The notes beneath the pieces are model-generated. The model saw only the letters and a program-made list of their open reading frames with translations. It was not told the origin of the DNA and searched no databases. The translations under genes and the position numbers were made by a program. From Chloroflexota bacterium (lineage in GTDB: Bacteria; Chloroflexota; Anaerolineae; UBA7937; JACPPX01), in contig JACPPX010000152.1 in the NCBI GenBank assembly GCA_016190785.1, positions 1-21,322 on the forward strand: a stretch of 21,322 bases of DNA. Direction: 5' to 3'. This document shows, piece by piece, positions 1-8,340 of this stretch. Numbering within the stretch: position 1 is the first letter of the stretch; each line of letters opens with the position of its first letter.

Positions 1-1124
1 ACCACCATCAGTAGGGTGCGGAAATTGAAAAGCATGAATACCGTAGGGGAAATGCCCAGGACGATAGCGGGGAGTTCAGGCATAAGAACATAGAGCATTC
101 CCAGAATGGTGACCAAGCAGATGGTCAGGGCCTTGCGGGAGGACCGCAGGGCAAGGACCAGTCCGATTACAAAGAAGATGGTCACCACCAAGGGGAATTG
201 CATCCGGGTAAGGATTTGGGTGGGATCCATGGGGCTGATCCCCAAGAATTCGGCAACCGGCAGACGAGGGAGTTGATGGGGTGCTGGGTTGTTGAGGCCC
301 TCGCGGTTGGCCACTTGGCTGTATAGATAGAACGGCACCAGGTAGAAGGCCAATATAAGAGCAACCAGGGCCCCGCTGGCCAAGCTGGCCAACAGCCCTT
401 TGATCAGGATCCGCCCCCGGCTACCCGGTTCGGCGGTCAGGGAGGAGATGACAGTGAAGAGGGCCATCCCCGTAACCGCCGCGATACCCACGATGAGGTG
501 GGTCAGGCTTGCCAAGGCGAGGCTGAGGACTAGGGCCAAGAACCAAAATCCTCTCCAAACCGATTTCGATCCTTCTATGACCTGGGAGAGGTATCGGTCA
601 AAGCAAATCAGGGAATAGGGGAGAAAAACCATGGCTACACTCTGGGCAAAGAAGCCCCAGTCGTACATCCAGGTCCAGGTAATCGGTGCCAGGAGAAAGA
701 ACATGGCGGCGATGAGCCCTAGGGTCTGTTTTCGGAAATACAGCCAGCCCAGGAAGTAGATCCCCAGGGCGGTGACCGGGAAGGTCAGGAAACTGAGGAG
801 ACGATACGCCTGCAAGATGGAGAGCCCGCTCAGGCGGTGGAGGGCTACCACCAGAAGGTGGGCCAGCACTGGGTAGCCATGGAGGATGGACTCCCCGCCC
901 CCCTGCAAGGGATACCAGTGGGGGATTTGGGGGAAATACTGATCCAACCAGGTAGCATAGGCAATATGCAGGGCGCTATCGTTACCCTTCAGGGGGCCGA
1001 TCAACGTGGTATAGCCCAAAAGGTAGGCCAGGCCAAAGATAACCGCCCCAGCTGTCACAACTTGGAATAACTTCAGCAAGGCACTCATACCTTGCCAAGC
1101 CGAAGAGCTATTTTGGTTAGCCAT
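1..1124 (-). CDS. Polytopic membrane protein, GT-C-like, C-terminus beyond window
   Basis: Reading the minus strand from an ATG at 1124 gives an open frame of about 374 codons that runs off the left edge with no stop, so the protein is partial. It begins with a short polar leader (MANQNSSSAWQG), then a first membrane segment (VTAGAVIFGLAYLLGY), then an extracytoplasmic stretch with a D-S-A-L-H motif and aromatic residues (QIPHWYPLQGGGESILHGYP), then many hydrophobic helices. A charged first loop after TM1 followed by many helices fits lipid-linked-sugar-dependent GT-C glycosyltransferases or the related 6-pyruvoyl-tetrahydropterin-synthase-like membrane family; I cannot choose between them. 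The 1124 start overlaps the end of the upstream methyltransferase gene by 8 nt, which suggests translational coupling. A second in-frame ATG lies at 1088. It is the last gene of the glycan operon visible here. Confidence 0.75.
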   Translation of the reverse strand, partial: MANQNSSSAWQGMSALLKLFQVVTAGAVIFGLAYLLGYTTLIGPLKGNDSALHIAYATWLDQYFPQIPHWYPLQGGGESILHGYPVLAHLLVVALHRLSGLSILQAYRLLSFLTFPVTALGIYFLGWLYFRKQTLGLIAAMFFLLAPITWTWMYDWGFFAQSVAMVFLPYSLICFDRYLSQVIEGSKSVWRGFWFLALVLSLALASLTHLIVGIAAVTGMALFTVISSLTAEPGSRGRILIKGLLASLASGALVALILAFYLVPFYLYSQVANREGLNNPAPHQLPRLPVAEFLGISPMDPTQILTRMQFPLVVTIFFVIGLVLALRSSRKALTICLVTILGMLYVLMPELPAIVLGISPTVFMLFNFRTLLMV

Positions 1125-1941
1125 TTCCACTCTTCTTGTAGCAGGTCAGATGCACCCCCAAACCTGGCACCCCTGCCAAAAGTCTAGATTCTAGGTAACT
1201 GGCGACGGCTATTGCCGCCTTGGTGGCACCGACCAGTTGCGGCCAAAAGCCGGGTTCAGCGGTCGCTAAGTACCCCTCTACCGATGTAGACAAGTTTTTC
1301 CCTCGTAAGCCCAGCCAGGTGAAGTAGGCGACATCGACAACCTGGTTGACTGCGTGCCCACTCCATCGTCCATTGACCACTCCAAGGCCTTCGCGGCGGA
1401 GCATGCTCAAGAGTTCAGGTAGGGTAAACCGCTGGATGTGGCCACCGTACTGCTCCTTCGCTGTCCAGCTCCATCCCAGCCGGAAGGCAATGCCGTGGAG
1501 GGTATGCATGCTCCCTTCGCAGGGGACGAAAAGATGAAACACCCCCCCCGGTTCTAGGACCCGATGCACCTCAACCAAAGCCCTTTGCGGGTTTGTAAGG
1601 TGCTCCAGAACATCGAACATTAGGACCGCGGCGAAATGCCCGCTGGAGAAAGGCAGGTTGTACGCGTCTCCGAGTCCAAAGGTGACCCCTCCCGCGGCTT
1701 TTTGGGCGGCGGCGATGGCTCCGCGACTGATATCGCAGCCGTAGACCGCAAGCTCGGGTCGGTAGGCCTTTATGGCCCGGGCCATCGCCCCGCCGCCGCA
1801 CCCTACCTCCAAGACCTTGCCCTGTACGAGACGCAGGTCATCCAGAGCATACTTGAGGCGCAGGGCACCCAGGTAGGTGGGCTGCAACCGGACCTCGTGA
1901 GCACCCCAGAGCTTGCTCTCGTAATCAAAGGCGATTTCCAT
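1117..1941 (-). CDS. Class I SAM-dependent methyltransferase
   Basis: 274 residues. The Rossmann-fold motif I is at about residues 43-51 (VLEVGCGGG), followed by the acidic ribose-binding end of strand 2 (GCD, residue 70) and the motif IV/post region around residues 95-115 (LPFSSGHFAAVLMFDVLEHL), the usual layout of Methyltransf_11/25 enzymes. The substrate cannot be read from sequence. Overlaps of 17 nt with the upstream GT4 gene and 8 nt with the downstream membrane protein place it inside a glycan operon, so methylation of a sugar or of a lipid-linked intermediate is the likely role (inference). The C-terminal third has a hydrophobic stretch (ATKAAIAVASYLESRLL) that may pack against a membrane or partner. 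The protein is cytosolic, with no signal peptide. Confidence 0.88.
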   Translation of the reverse strand: MEIAFDYESKLWGAHEVRLQPTYLGALRLKYALDDLRLVQGKVLEVGCGGGAMARAIKAYRPELAVYGCDISRGAIAAAQKAAGGVTFGLGDAYNLPFSSGHFAAVLMFDVLEHLTNPQRALVEVHRVLEPGGVFHLFVPCEGSMHTLHGIAFRLGWSWTAKEQYGGHIQRFTLPELLSMLRREGLGVVNGRWSGHAVNQVVDVAYFTWLGLRGKNLSTSVEGYLATAEPGFWPQLVGATKAAIAVASYLESRLLAGVPGLGVHLTCYKKSGNG

Positions 1942-3181
1942 AATTTTTCACCGCTTCCCCGAGAGCCTCCTCCAGGATCCGATGGTGGCTCTCGTAGGAG
2001 AACTTCTCCTTGGCCCTTTTGTGTCCAGCCCGACCCATCCGCTCTGCCAGGGCCGGATCGGTGGCCAGATGAGCCATCTTAGAAGTGTAGTCAGAGACCA
2101 ACCAAGGCTTAGCCAAAAATCCGGTCACCCCATCCTCAACAGTTACAGTAGGGCCCCCATGGTTCCAGGCCACCACCGGGGTGCCGGCAGCCATGGCCTC
2201 GATGATCCCCATCCCGAAGTCTTCCTCGGGAGAGGGATAGACATAGAGAGCTGCCTCGCGGTACAGCCGGGCGAGATCTGTCTCGCTCGTCAGACCCACA
2301 AACTGCACCTGTTCCTCCAATGCCAGGTGCCTGATCAGATCGTGCAATTGCTTGGTGTACTGGGTTTCCTGGCCGGTGATCACCAGCGAAAGATGCGGGG
2401 TCTTCTCTACAACTGTCCGCAGGGCCCAGATGACATATTCGAAGCGTTTCTGGGGAGTATGCCGGTTGGTCAGGAGGACATAGGGCTTGCAGATAGTGAT
2501 TCCGTTCACGCTCAATTCTCCCTGCCAGCGGGCGGCATAATCCAGAGCCTCCTCAGGCAGTGGGTGGCAACCGGCGGGGCACAACTGGTTGTTTCGCCTG
2601 TATACCGCTCGAATGAGTCCCGCGGCGTAGTCTCCATTGGTCAGCATCGCTTGGGCGTCGCGCACGCTCACCTGGTCGGCCCAAGCGATAAACCATCCCG
2701 CGATCCGCCGCAAAGCCACGAGGAACAGATAGTCTCCTTCTCGGATCCTGAGCTTCTGTTCTAGATCAATCTGGCGTGGGTAGAGGAGGCGATTGGGTTG
2801 CGCCAAGTAGATGATGTAGGGTTTGCTCAAGATCTTGCCCAGCACCCAGGCGAACCATGGAGCAGGTTGATTGGCTCCCAGGAAGATGTCATAGCACCGG
2901 AATCGCCAAGCCATAAATGGTATAAGGAGACAACTTAGGAGGATCCAGAGAGCATCGCGCAAGGGAAGCCAGGAGGGGGGCTGGGGCAGGATGGGTCGGA
3001 TGTCCGCCTTGGCCATAAGATCGGGGAAACAGGATGTCCGGTCGACAAAGGGGGCGTAACAGACTACTTCGTGACCCAGGGCCTTGAGCCCCTGGATCTC
3101 CTCCAGGACGAGCTTCTCCCCACCCCCGGAGTAGAAGAAACCCAGGTGGAGGAAGGCGATCCTCAGGCGCTTTCTCTCCAT
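1925..3181 (-). CDS. Family 4 (GT-B) glycosyltransferase, paralogue 1
   Basis: 418 residues, full length for GT4. The N-terminal acceptor domain opens with a glycine-rich loop (FFYSGGGEKLVLEE, residues 15-28). The C-terminal donor domain carries the family's EX7E motif (E320...E328 in PEEDFGMGIIEAMAAGTP) and the following HGGP-VEDGVTGFL nucleotide-sugar loop. Such enzymes transfer a sugar from a nucleotide donor with retention, usually onto a lipid-linked or glycan acceptor at the inner face of the membrane. Hydrophobic patches near residues 76-92 and 106-126 may dock to the membrane. The start overlaps the upstream methyltransferase gene by 19 nt, and a GGAG-rich sequence precedes the ATG. 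It is clearly paralogous to the GT4 protein at 7048-8340, with matching N-terminal loop, GANQP motif and a QPNRL-YPR-ID motif. Donor and acceptor are unknown. Confidence 0.92.
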   Translation of the reverse strand: MERKRLRIAFLHLGFFYSGGGEKLVLEEIQGLKALGHEVVCYAPFVDRTSCFPDLMAKADIRPILPQPPSWLPLRDALWILLSCLLIPFMAWRFRCYDIFLGANQPAPWFAWVLGKILSKPYIIYLAQPNRLLYPRQIDLEQKLRIREGDYLFLVALRRIAGWFIAWADQVSVRDAQAMLTNGDYAAGLIRAVYRRNNQLCPAGCHPLPEEALDYAARWQGELSVNGITICKPYVLLTNRHTPQKRFEYVIWALRTVVEKTPHLSLVITGQETQYTKQLHDLIRHLALEEQVQFVGLTSETDLARLYREAALYVYPSPEEDFGMGIIEAMAAGTPVVAWNHGGPTVTVEDGVTGFLAKPWLVSDYTSKMAHLATDPALAERMGRAGHKRAKEKFSYESHHRILEEALGEAVKNYGNRL

Positions 3182-3990
3182 GGCTCCGCATCCTCCGGAA
3201 TGTCCACCGTGGCCCAGAGATCAGTGCCCAGGATTAACTTCAAAGGCGAATGGCATATGAGGGCCGTAGCCAAGGAACCGTCAAGGATGGCATCTGCAAG
3301 CCCCGCTATCCTTCCAGCCAGAGACGAGGGACTGATCCGTGGTCCCGCCCCCAGCTGAAAGAAGCCGGGCATTTTCGAGATGTACACTCTGGCCATCCCC
3401 CCTAGGGGCGACAGATGGCGGCGGAGGCTAAAGTGGCTCTGTTCATTGACATGGTAGCGATGCCTCCTCCACCCGAAGACCAGCCCGGCCACAAGGTAAA
3501 CAGGTTTTATCAGCCAGGCGTTGGGAGCGGTATGCACGACAATCCTTCCACCCGGCCGAATCACCCGTCGCACCTCGCGGAGGCATTGCACCAGCACCTC
3601 CGGATAAAGGTGCTCCACGATATCGATCATGAACACCCGATCGAAGAAGTCTGTCGGGAAGGCCAGAACCTTTGCATCCATCCTCTGGAACACAATTTGT
3701 TTACCATCTGTGGAGTTTGTGCTCTTGCGCAAGTAGTCTTTGGCAATGGCATCGGCGCTGTAGTCGATGCCCCAAACATGGCAACCCGCCTCTGCACACT
3801 TCACTGCCAACTCTCCTCTTCCACATCCCATATCCAGGACGCGCATCCCCTCTCGGATCGCGCCATATTCCAGGGCCTTTAGCAGCCGGGGGGCTACGGC
3901 TCCTGCCAAGAACTCCTCGAACCCCCCGCAGGTCTCGAGGTAGTAGTCTTTGGTGTATAGTTCTGCAGGTAAAGATCGCAAGGCATTCAT
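3163..3990 (-). CDS. Class I SAM-dependent methyltransferase, second copy
   Basis: 275 residues. Motif I is VLDMGCGRGE (51-60), the acidic strand-2 residue is in GIDYS (75-79), and the post-motif region reads FDRVFMIDIVEHLYPEVL near residues 114-131, all standard for Methyltransf_11/25-type enzymes. A hydrophobic segment around LIKPVYLVAGLVFGW could contact the membrane. The ATG shares an ATGA with the stop of the GT87 gene, a 4-nt overlap, and the 3' end overlaps the GT4 gene by 19 nt, so the set is almost certainly cotranscribed and translationally coupled. It is the second methyltransferase of this operon and shares only the core fold with the one at 1117-1941. Role inferred from context: O- or N-methylation of a glycan component. 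Confidence 0.88.
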   Translation of the reverse strand: MNALRSLPAELYTKDYYLETCGGFEEFLAGAVAPRLLKALEYGAIREGMRVLDMGCGRGELAVKCAEAGCHVWGIDYSADAIAKDYLRKSTNSTDGKQIVFQRMDAKVLAFPTDFFDRVFMIDIVEHLYPEVLVQCLREVRRVIRPGGRIVVHTAPNAWLIKPVYLVAGLVFGWRRHRYHVNEQSHFSLRRHLSPLGGMARVYISKMPGFFQLGAGPRISPSSLAGRIAGLADAILDGSLATALICHSPLKLILGTDLWATVDIPEDAEPWRESA

Positions 3991-5240
3991 TCTTCAATCC
4001 TCACTATGGCCGTCTCTACTCTTTCCCCGTAACTTTCTGGGAGCGGGCTGGGCAAGTCCTGTTCCTTAGCCAAGGTCAGACTCTCGCGTACGTACAAGAC
4101 CCATATACTGTAGGCCGCGAGCAGCGGAGAATAGCCAAGGAGCGATTGCCCAATGGGCTCTTGGCCTCCGGACAAGGTGTAAAGTGAAGAAAAAATCGTG
4201 AAGGCGACGAGAAATCCGTACCTTCTCAAATAGCCAAACAGTCCGAGGGGGTTGAGGTAAGTAATGCTCAGCAGCATGAAATACGTAGGCACCAGCAAAA
4301 TAAGGTAGGAGTAAGTCTTGAGGCGGGGCATTATCAAGGCGTAAGCCAGACAAGCCAGGAATAGGGCCACCCTGCCGTTCTCTGGCCGCGATCCAGTAGT
4401 CAGTGCCCGATGCGCACGCCAGGAGACTAGAATGACAATTGCTGTCAGTGCAAGGAACAACCCCAGTTGGGCAGTCTCGGGCACCGCTATGCCCGTATTT
4501 CTCGCCCCCCAGTCTGATAAGTCCTGGATAAGAGCTAGTGTTGACGGGTTAATTACGCCCCGCTCATCCAGGCCGCTGAGGTTTTGCAAGAAGGCTGTAT
4601 ATAACCCTGGGGCAGCATACCAGGAAGCGATCTGAATGACGAGAAACAGCATTACCGAACCGGCAAACTGCAAGTACTTCCCTCGGCTCTCAGACCATAA
4701 GAGCAATAGCAGAAAGAAGATAGGGGTTAACTTGAAGCTAGCAGCGATTACGATAAGAAGGCTGAAAGGAAGCAACCGGTTACGCAGATAGAAGAGGAAA
4801 GCCAGCCAAATCAATAGTCCTTCAAATATGGCAATGTTCCCCACCCGCAGATCGACATACACCGCCGCGTTGTAGGCCAAGAGAGCGAAGATGAAGAAAG
4901 GAGCATTCATTTCCGGCAGAAACGCTCTTTTCCACAGATAAAAAAGTAAGACTAAGACCATGGCTTTGATCGCCAAGAACAGGTAGTAGACGGTGGTGAA
5001 GTCCACGACGGGAAGAAGTCGGAATAGCCAAAGCGTGTACGGCGGGTAGACAAATCGGTGGGGTATTGGGGCCGGGGCCAGTGCAGACAAGACATCGATG
5101 TCGTAGGGATTCAATCCCAAAGCAAAGGCTTTGCCGGCAAAATAGTAGGTTGATAGATCCCGCTGATACCGGTCAGCATGAACTAAGAGGTCAAAAGCAA
5201 TGCCTGTGCTCACCATAAGGAGCAAGGAGCCGATGAGCAT
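3987..5240 (-). CDS. GT87-type (DUF2029) polyprenol-phosphate-sugar glycosyltransferase
   Basis: 417 residues, about ten predicted membrane helices. Diagnostic features sit in the first 75 residues: TM1, then an extracytoplasmic loop with DLSTYYFAGKAFALGLNPYD and, further on, HRFVYPPYTLWLF, the YPP-containing loop typical of GT87 (alpha-mannosyltransferase-like GT-C enzymes that use polyprenol-phosphate sugars). The C-terminal tail is polar and charged (ESYGERVETAIVRIEE). The ATG at 5240 begins immediately at TM1 with little positive charge before it. The 14 in-frame codons upstream encode a basic stretch (KVRVGKG) typical of a cytosolic N-terminus, but they are cut off from a well-placed ATG and Shine-Dalgarno at 5330 by an amber codon at 5283-5285. 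The annotated start is therefore the best that the sequence allows rather than certain. Confidence 0.85.
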   Translation of the reverse strand: MLIGSLLLMVSTGIAFDLLVHADRYQRDLSTYYFAGKAFALGLNPYDIDVLSALAPAPIPHRFVYPPYTLWLFRLLPVVDFTTVYYLFLAIKAMVLVLLFYLWKRAFLPEMNAPFFIFALLAYNAAVYVDLRVGNIAIFEGLLIWLAFLFYLRNRLLPFSLLIVIAASFKLTPIFFLLLLLWSESRGKYLQFAGSVMLFLVIQIASWYAAPGLYTAFLQNLSGLDERGVINPSTLALIQDLSDWGARNTGIAVPETAQLGLFLALTAIVILVSWRAHRALTTGSRPENGRVALFLACLAYALIMPRLKTYSYLILLVPTYFMLLSITYLNPLGLFGYLRRYGFLVAFTIFSSLYTLSGGQEPIGQSLLGYSPLLAAYSIWVLYVRESLTLAKEQDLPSPLPESYGERVETAIVRIEE

Positions 5241-5282
5241 CGCGGACCATCCCTTCCCGACCCGTACTTTCGTCGGTGCAGA

Positions 5283-5330
5283 CTAGAAAGGGGCCAACGG
5301 ACCTGCGATCAGTCTTTGCATCCTAATCAT
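5283..5330 (-). other. 15-codon mini-ORF or interrupted N-terminus of the GT87 gene
   Basis: An ATG at 5330 is preceded by AGGAGG with a 6-nt spacer, one of the best ribosome-binding sites in the window. It encodes MIRMQRLIAGPLAPF and then TAG. The frame is the same as that of the GT87 gene (90 nt = 30 codons between the two ATGs), and no further stop lies between TAG and 5240. Three readings are possible: a leader peptide that feeds ribosomes to the downstream ATG by reinitiation; a real N-terminus split by a nonsense mutation or base error; or amber readthrough. The sequence alone cannot decide. It begins about 24 nt after the stop of the upstream GT39-like gene. Confidence 0.45.
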
Positions 5331-5353
5331 CCCTACCCTCCTACAGCCGCCAA

Positions 5354-7030
5354 TCAGAGCCTCACCTCGTAGATCTGTATCATCCCCTCTCCGCTTTCCT
5401 TGATGAATCGGAACAGTTCTGGTTCTCGGCGGATCATCTCTTCGTAGTTTTCTTTGCCGCTGTAGAAGACCAGGAGTCGGATATCGTGGCCCTCCAGCCA
5501 TGCGCGGATCTCCTCCCGGCTCTCCGACCAGTTGGCGAAAGGATCCTCCACAAAGTAGGCGAAGGGGTCGTACATCTGCCCTTCCAAATAGCGACCCGAG
5601 ATTCTGTGGTCGTGGACCAAGAGATAGGTCAGCCAAGGTCGGTCCTCGGGGATGGATATCACCCCGCCTTTGTATTCTTGCGCGATCTCGGAGGCCAGGG
5701 TCTGTTCTCCCTTCCAGATGCTTTCCGCGGGCCCAAAATATTGCCAGATGGGGTTCCAGGCCCATTGGGATGCGGCCAAAACCGCCAGGATTACGGCCCA
5801 TCCCAGGGAAAGCCAGAGGGACCGAAATCGCGGCCGCGGCAACCAGTAAAGGACTAGTGCTGCCAGGAAAACACCCAGAAACATGTAGGGGAGGAGAAAG
5901 ATCCGATCTACCATAAATCGGGGCAGGAAACCTCGGATGTAGGCGGTGAACCCCAAAAGCAGGCTGAGGAAAAGTAGATTGCCCAGTCCTAAGAGGAAAA
6001 GGAGGTAGTACCGGGGGCGCTTCCAGATTAGCCAGAGGGCTCCGACGCCCATGATCAGGGCCAACCCGCGGAAGGCCCCTTGCGCCGTGGTTTGCTCGGG
6101 ATTGAGGGGCACATCTGCCATCCAGGCTCCTGCCGCATTGCCCATAAAACTCCAGTAGAAGGGATAGATTGGATTCCCGGTGTAGTCCAGGAGGTATTTC
6201 ATGTACAACAGACTGGGGATCCCCCAACCCAGCCCCAGGGCAAGCTTGCGGTGGGAATCTTCCTTGGCCAGCATAGCTGCCATTGCCAGACCGAAGCCGA
6301 AGAGCCAGTACTCGGAGCGGACCATCCCTGCCAGGGCCCATAGGATCCCGGTGCCCGTGGAATTTTTCGGCCAGAGGGCCAGCCCCGCCCAGAGGAGCAC
6401 AATCCCCAGAGGCTCCTGCATGCCGGAGGGATCATTGAAGATTCCCACGGGGTTGAGAGCGGCCAGGAGAGCAGCGGCCAAAGCCACTTGGCGATTGAAG
6501 TAGCGTTGGGCCAAGAGAAAGAGGATAACCACACTGCCGGATCCGGCTGCCAGGCTCACCAAGCGAGGGATGACGATGTCCACCGAGCCGGTGATGGTGA
6601 AGAAGATGGCCAAAAGCAGGGGGTGGAGGAGCCCCCAGACATATTCCATTCCCTTGAAGTCCCAGAGCCTAAGGAATCCGTGGGAGAAACCGACCTCCTT
6701 GCTGAGGTATGCGATCTGCCAATGGTGGAAGGTGTCGCCATACCAGCCGAGGCCAGGGTTCTGGGGATCACTCACCGAGAAGAGGAAATATAGGCGGGGG
6801 ACGGCGGCCAGTAGGAAGATCCCCAGACTCAGTGCGACCATAGTAATGAGTCGGGCTCTAGTCGCCGTCCCCAGCGCAGGCACCCTCACCCTCGGTGCTG
6901 GAATCCGGACCTTTTCTTGGACCGCCACCGTCCCCTGGGAAAACTGGCTCGCCGGTGAGGGATAGCGACCAGCCGAGGATCCGATGGGATCCACCCCGGA
7001 TATCAGATCTAAACTGTGCTTCTGCTCCAT
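5354..7030 (-). CDS. GT39-like polytopic glycosyltransferase (GT-C)
   Basis: 558 residues. A polar cytosolic leader of about 60 residues precedes TM1 (ITMVALSLGIFLLAAVPRLYFLF). The first outer loop contains GWYGDTFHHWQIAYLSKE, an acidic residue in the position used for catalysis in GT-C enzymes of the PMT/GT39 class. It is followed by about ten helices and a soluble C-terminal domain of about 130 residues (from roughly QYFGPAESIWKGEQ). The family transfers sugars from polyprenyl-phosphate donors on the outer face of the membrane. No close named subfamily was recognised. The gene starts 17 nt after the stop of the upstream GT4 gene, and GGGAAGGA lies upstream of the ATG. In the operon it would supply one outer-leaflet transfer step (inference). 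Confidence 0.83.
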   Translation of the reverse strand: MEQKHSLDLISGVDPIGSSAGRYPSPASQFSQGTVAVQEKVRIPAPRVRVPALGTATRARLITMVALSLGIFLLAAVPRLYFLFSVSDPQNPGLGWYGDTFHHWQIAYLSKEVGFSHGFLRLWDFKGMEYVWGLLHPLLLAIFFTITGSVDIVIPRLVSLAAGSGSVVILFLLAQRYFNRQVALAAALLAALNPVGIFNDPSGMQEPLGIVLLWAGLALWPKNSTGTGILWALAGMVRSEYWLFGFGLAMAAMLAKEDSHRKLALGLGWGIPSLLYMKYLLDYTGNPIYPFYWSFMGNAAGAWMADVPLNPEQTTAQGAFRGLALIMGVGALWLIWKRPRYYLLFLLGLGNLLFLSLLLGFTAYIRGFLPRFMVDRIFLLPYMFLGVFLAALVLYWLPRPRFRSLWLSLGWAVILAVLAASQWAWNPIWQYFGPAESIWKGEQTLASEIAQEYKGGVISIPEDRPWLTYLLVHDHRISGRYLEGQMYDPFAYFVEDPFANWSESREEIRAWLEGHDIRLLVFYSGKENYEEMIRREPELFRFIKESGEGMIQIYEVRL

Positions 7031-7047
7031 GGACCGATCATCCTTCC

Positions 7048-8340
7048 CTAGAACTGAGACCCAGACTCCATCTCGGCAGCCACCGCAACCGACTGAGGGC
7101 TGGAGAGAGCGTTGTGTATCGCTTCTTCCAAGATGGCGGTGTGGTGCTCCCAGGTGAAGTGCTTCTCGACATGGTCGCGGGCCGCTTTCCCCATCTCTGC
7201 CCGTTTCTGCGGATCCTGGAGCAACCTCACAATCCCCCGGGCGTAGTCATCGACCTGGTAAGGCTCGGCCAGATATCCGGTGACCCCATGCACCACCGTC
7301 ACCGTGGGCCCGGCGTGCTTCCAGGCCACCACCGGGACGCCCCAGGCCATGGACTCGATCACTCCCATCCCGAAGTCCTCCTCAGGCGCGGGGTAGCAGT
7401 AAACCGCGGCCTCCTGGTAGAGGTGCTGGAGGTCTTCCTCCGCTATCTGGCCCAAGAAGATCACCTTATCCTTGAGACCCACGCGCTCCGCCAGTGCCAC
7501 AAGCCGAGGGGTGTGGCTAGTGAAGGGACCGGGGATCACGAGAGTAACCTCGGGAATCGCTCCCAACACCTGAACCATAGCCTCGATGACATACTCGAAC
7601 ATCTTCTGGGGGTCATGGCGATTGGTGATGAGGACATAGGGTTTGCGGACCGTGAAATCCTTGACCACGAAGGACCCTTGGTAGGCTGTATGGGGATTTA
7701 GGCGCAAAAGTTCTCGCGGCTGAGGGTGGCAACCTGCGGGGCACAGTACGGGGTTGCGTCCATAGACCCTCTCGATGACCCCGGCGATGTAGGCCCCGTT
7801 GGCCAGCATGGTGTGGGCTCGGGTGAAAGAGATGTGGTCGGCCCAGGCCACAAAAGGCTTGATCCGTTGGATCAAAAGGTTCAAGAAGTGATAGTCCTTT
7901 TTGGTCTGCCAGCCAGTCTCGCGATCGATGCGCCGCGGGTAGATAAGTCGGTTGGGCTGGTTGAGGTAGACCACGTAGGGCTTGCCGAGCACTTTAGCCA
8001 TACAGTAGGCGATCCAAGCCCCCGGCTGATTGGCCCCCACAAAGACATCAATGTCCCTGAAGCGGAGGGCCAAAACCGGAGCAAGAAGGCTGGAGAGAAC
8101 CATGATCAAGGCATCGCGGAGGGGGAACTCCTTAGGCAGTTGGGGCAAAAAAGTTTGGACCCCCACCTTGTCGACGAAGTCGGGGTAGCAAAGGGTCCGG
8201 TCCAGAGAGGGGGCCAAGCAGACGACCTGGTGGCCCCGCCGCCGCAGCCCGGTGACTTCCTCCAACACGATACGCTCCCCGCCGCCGCTGTAGACGAAGC
8301 CGCAGTGGAACACGGCGATCTTGAGCTTCTTATTGGTCAT
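7048..8340 (-). CDS. Family 4 (GT-B) glycosyltransferase, paralogue 2
   Basis: About 430 residues from the ATG at 8340. This start was chosen because its ATG overlaps the epimerase stop as ATGA, AAGGAG lies 8 nt upstream, and the protein then begins directly with the Rossmann strand (KKLKIAVFHCGFVYSGGGER). The ORF extends 12 codons further, to 8376, but that extra part lies inside the epimerase gene. The C-terminal half has the EX7E motif in PEEDFGMGVIESMAWG and the HAGPTVTVVHGVTGYL donor loop. It shares GANQP, the QPNRL-YPRRID motif and CPAGCHP with the GT4 protein at 1925-3181, so the two arose by duplication and probably act at successive or alternative steps of the same glycan. A short variable tail (SPQSVAVAAEMESGSQF) follows. 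Confidence 0.92.
   Translation of the reverse strand: MTNKKLKIAVFHCGFVYSGGGERIVLEEVTGLRRRGHQVVCLAPSLDRTLCYPDFVDKVGVQTFLPQLPKEFPLRDALIMVLSSLLAPVLALRFRDIDVFVGANQPGAWIAYCMAKVLGKPYVVYLNQPNRLIYPRRIDRETGWQTKKDYHFLNLLIQRIKPFVAWADHISFTRAHTMLANGAYIAGVIERVYGRNPVLCPAGCHPQPRELLRLNPHTAYQGSFVVKDFTVRKPYVLITNRHDPQKMFEYVIEAMVQVLGAIPEVTLVIPGPFTSHTPRLVALAERVGLKDKVIFLGQIAEEDLQHLYQEAAVYCYPAPEEDFGMGVIESMAWGVPVVAWKHAGPTVTVVHGVTGYLAEPYQVDDYARGIVRLLQDPQKRAEMGKAARDHVEKHFTWEHHTAILEEAIHNALSSPQSVAVAAEMESGSQF

Noticed and set aside
75..90. Sortase-type anchoring of the 241-residue hypothetical protein (coordinates are its residues) through LPKTG
   Set aside because: No signal peptide, no hydrophobic segment and no basic tail follow the LPKTG string, so classical sortase anchoring is not supported; only the motif itself is reported.
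5283..6341. 352-codon frame on the minus strand overlapping the GT39-like gene
   Set aside because: It is out of frame with a clear polytopic membrane protein, its product is rich in Arg, Gly and Pro with no hydrophobic helices or motifs, and only its last 16 codons have a good start signal.
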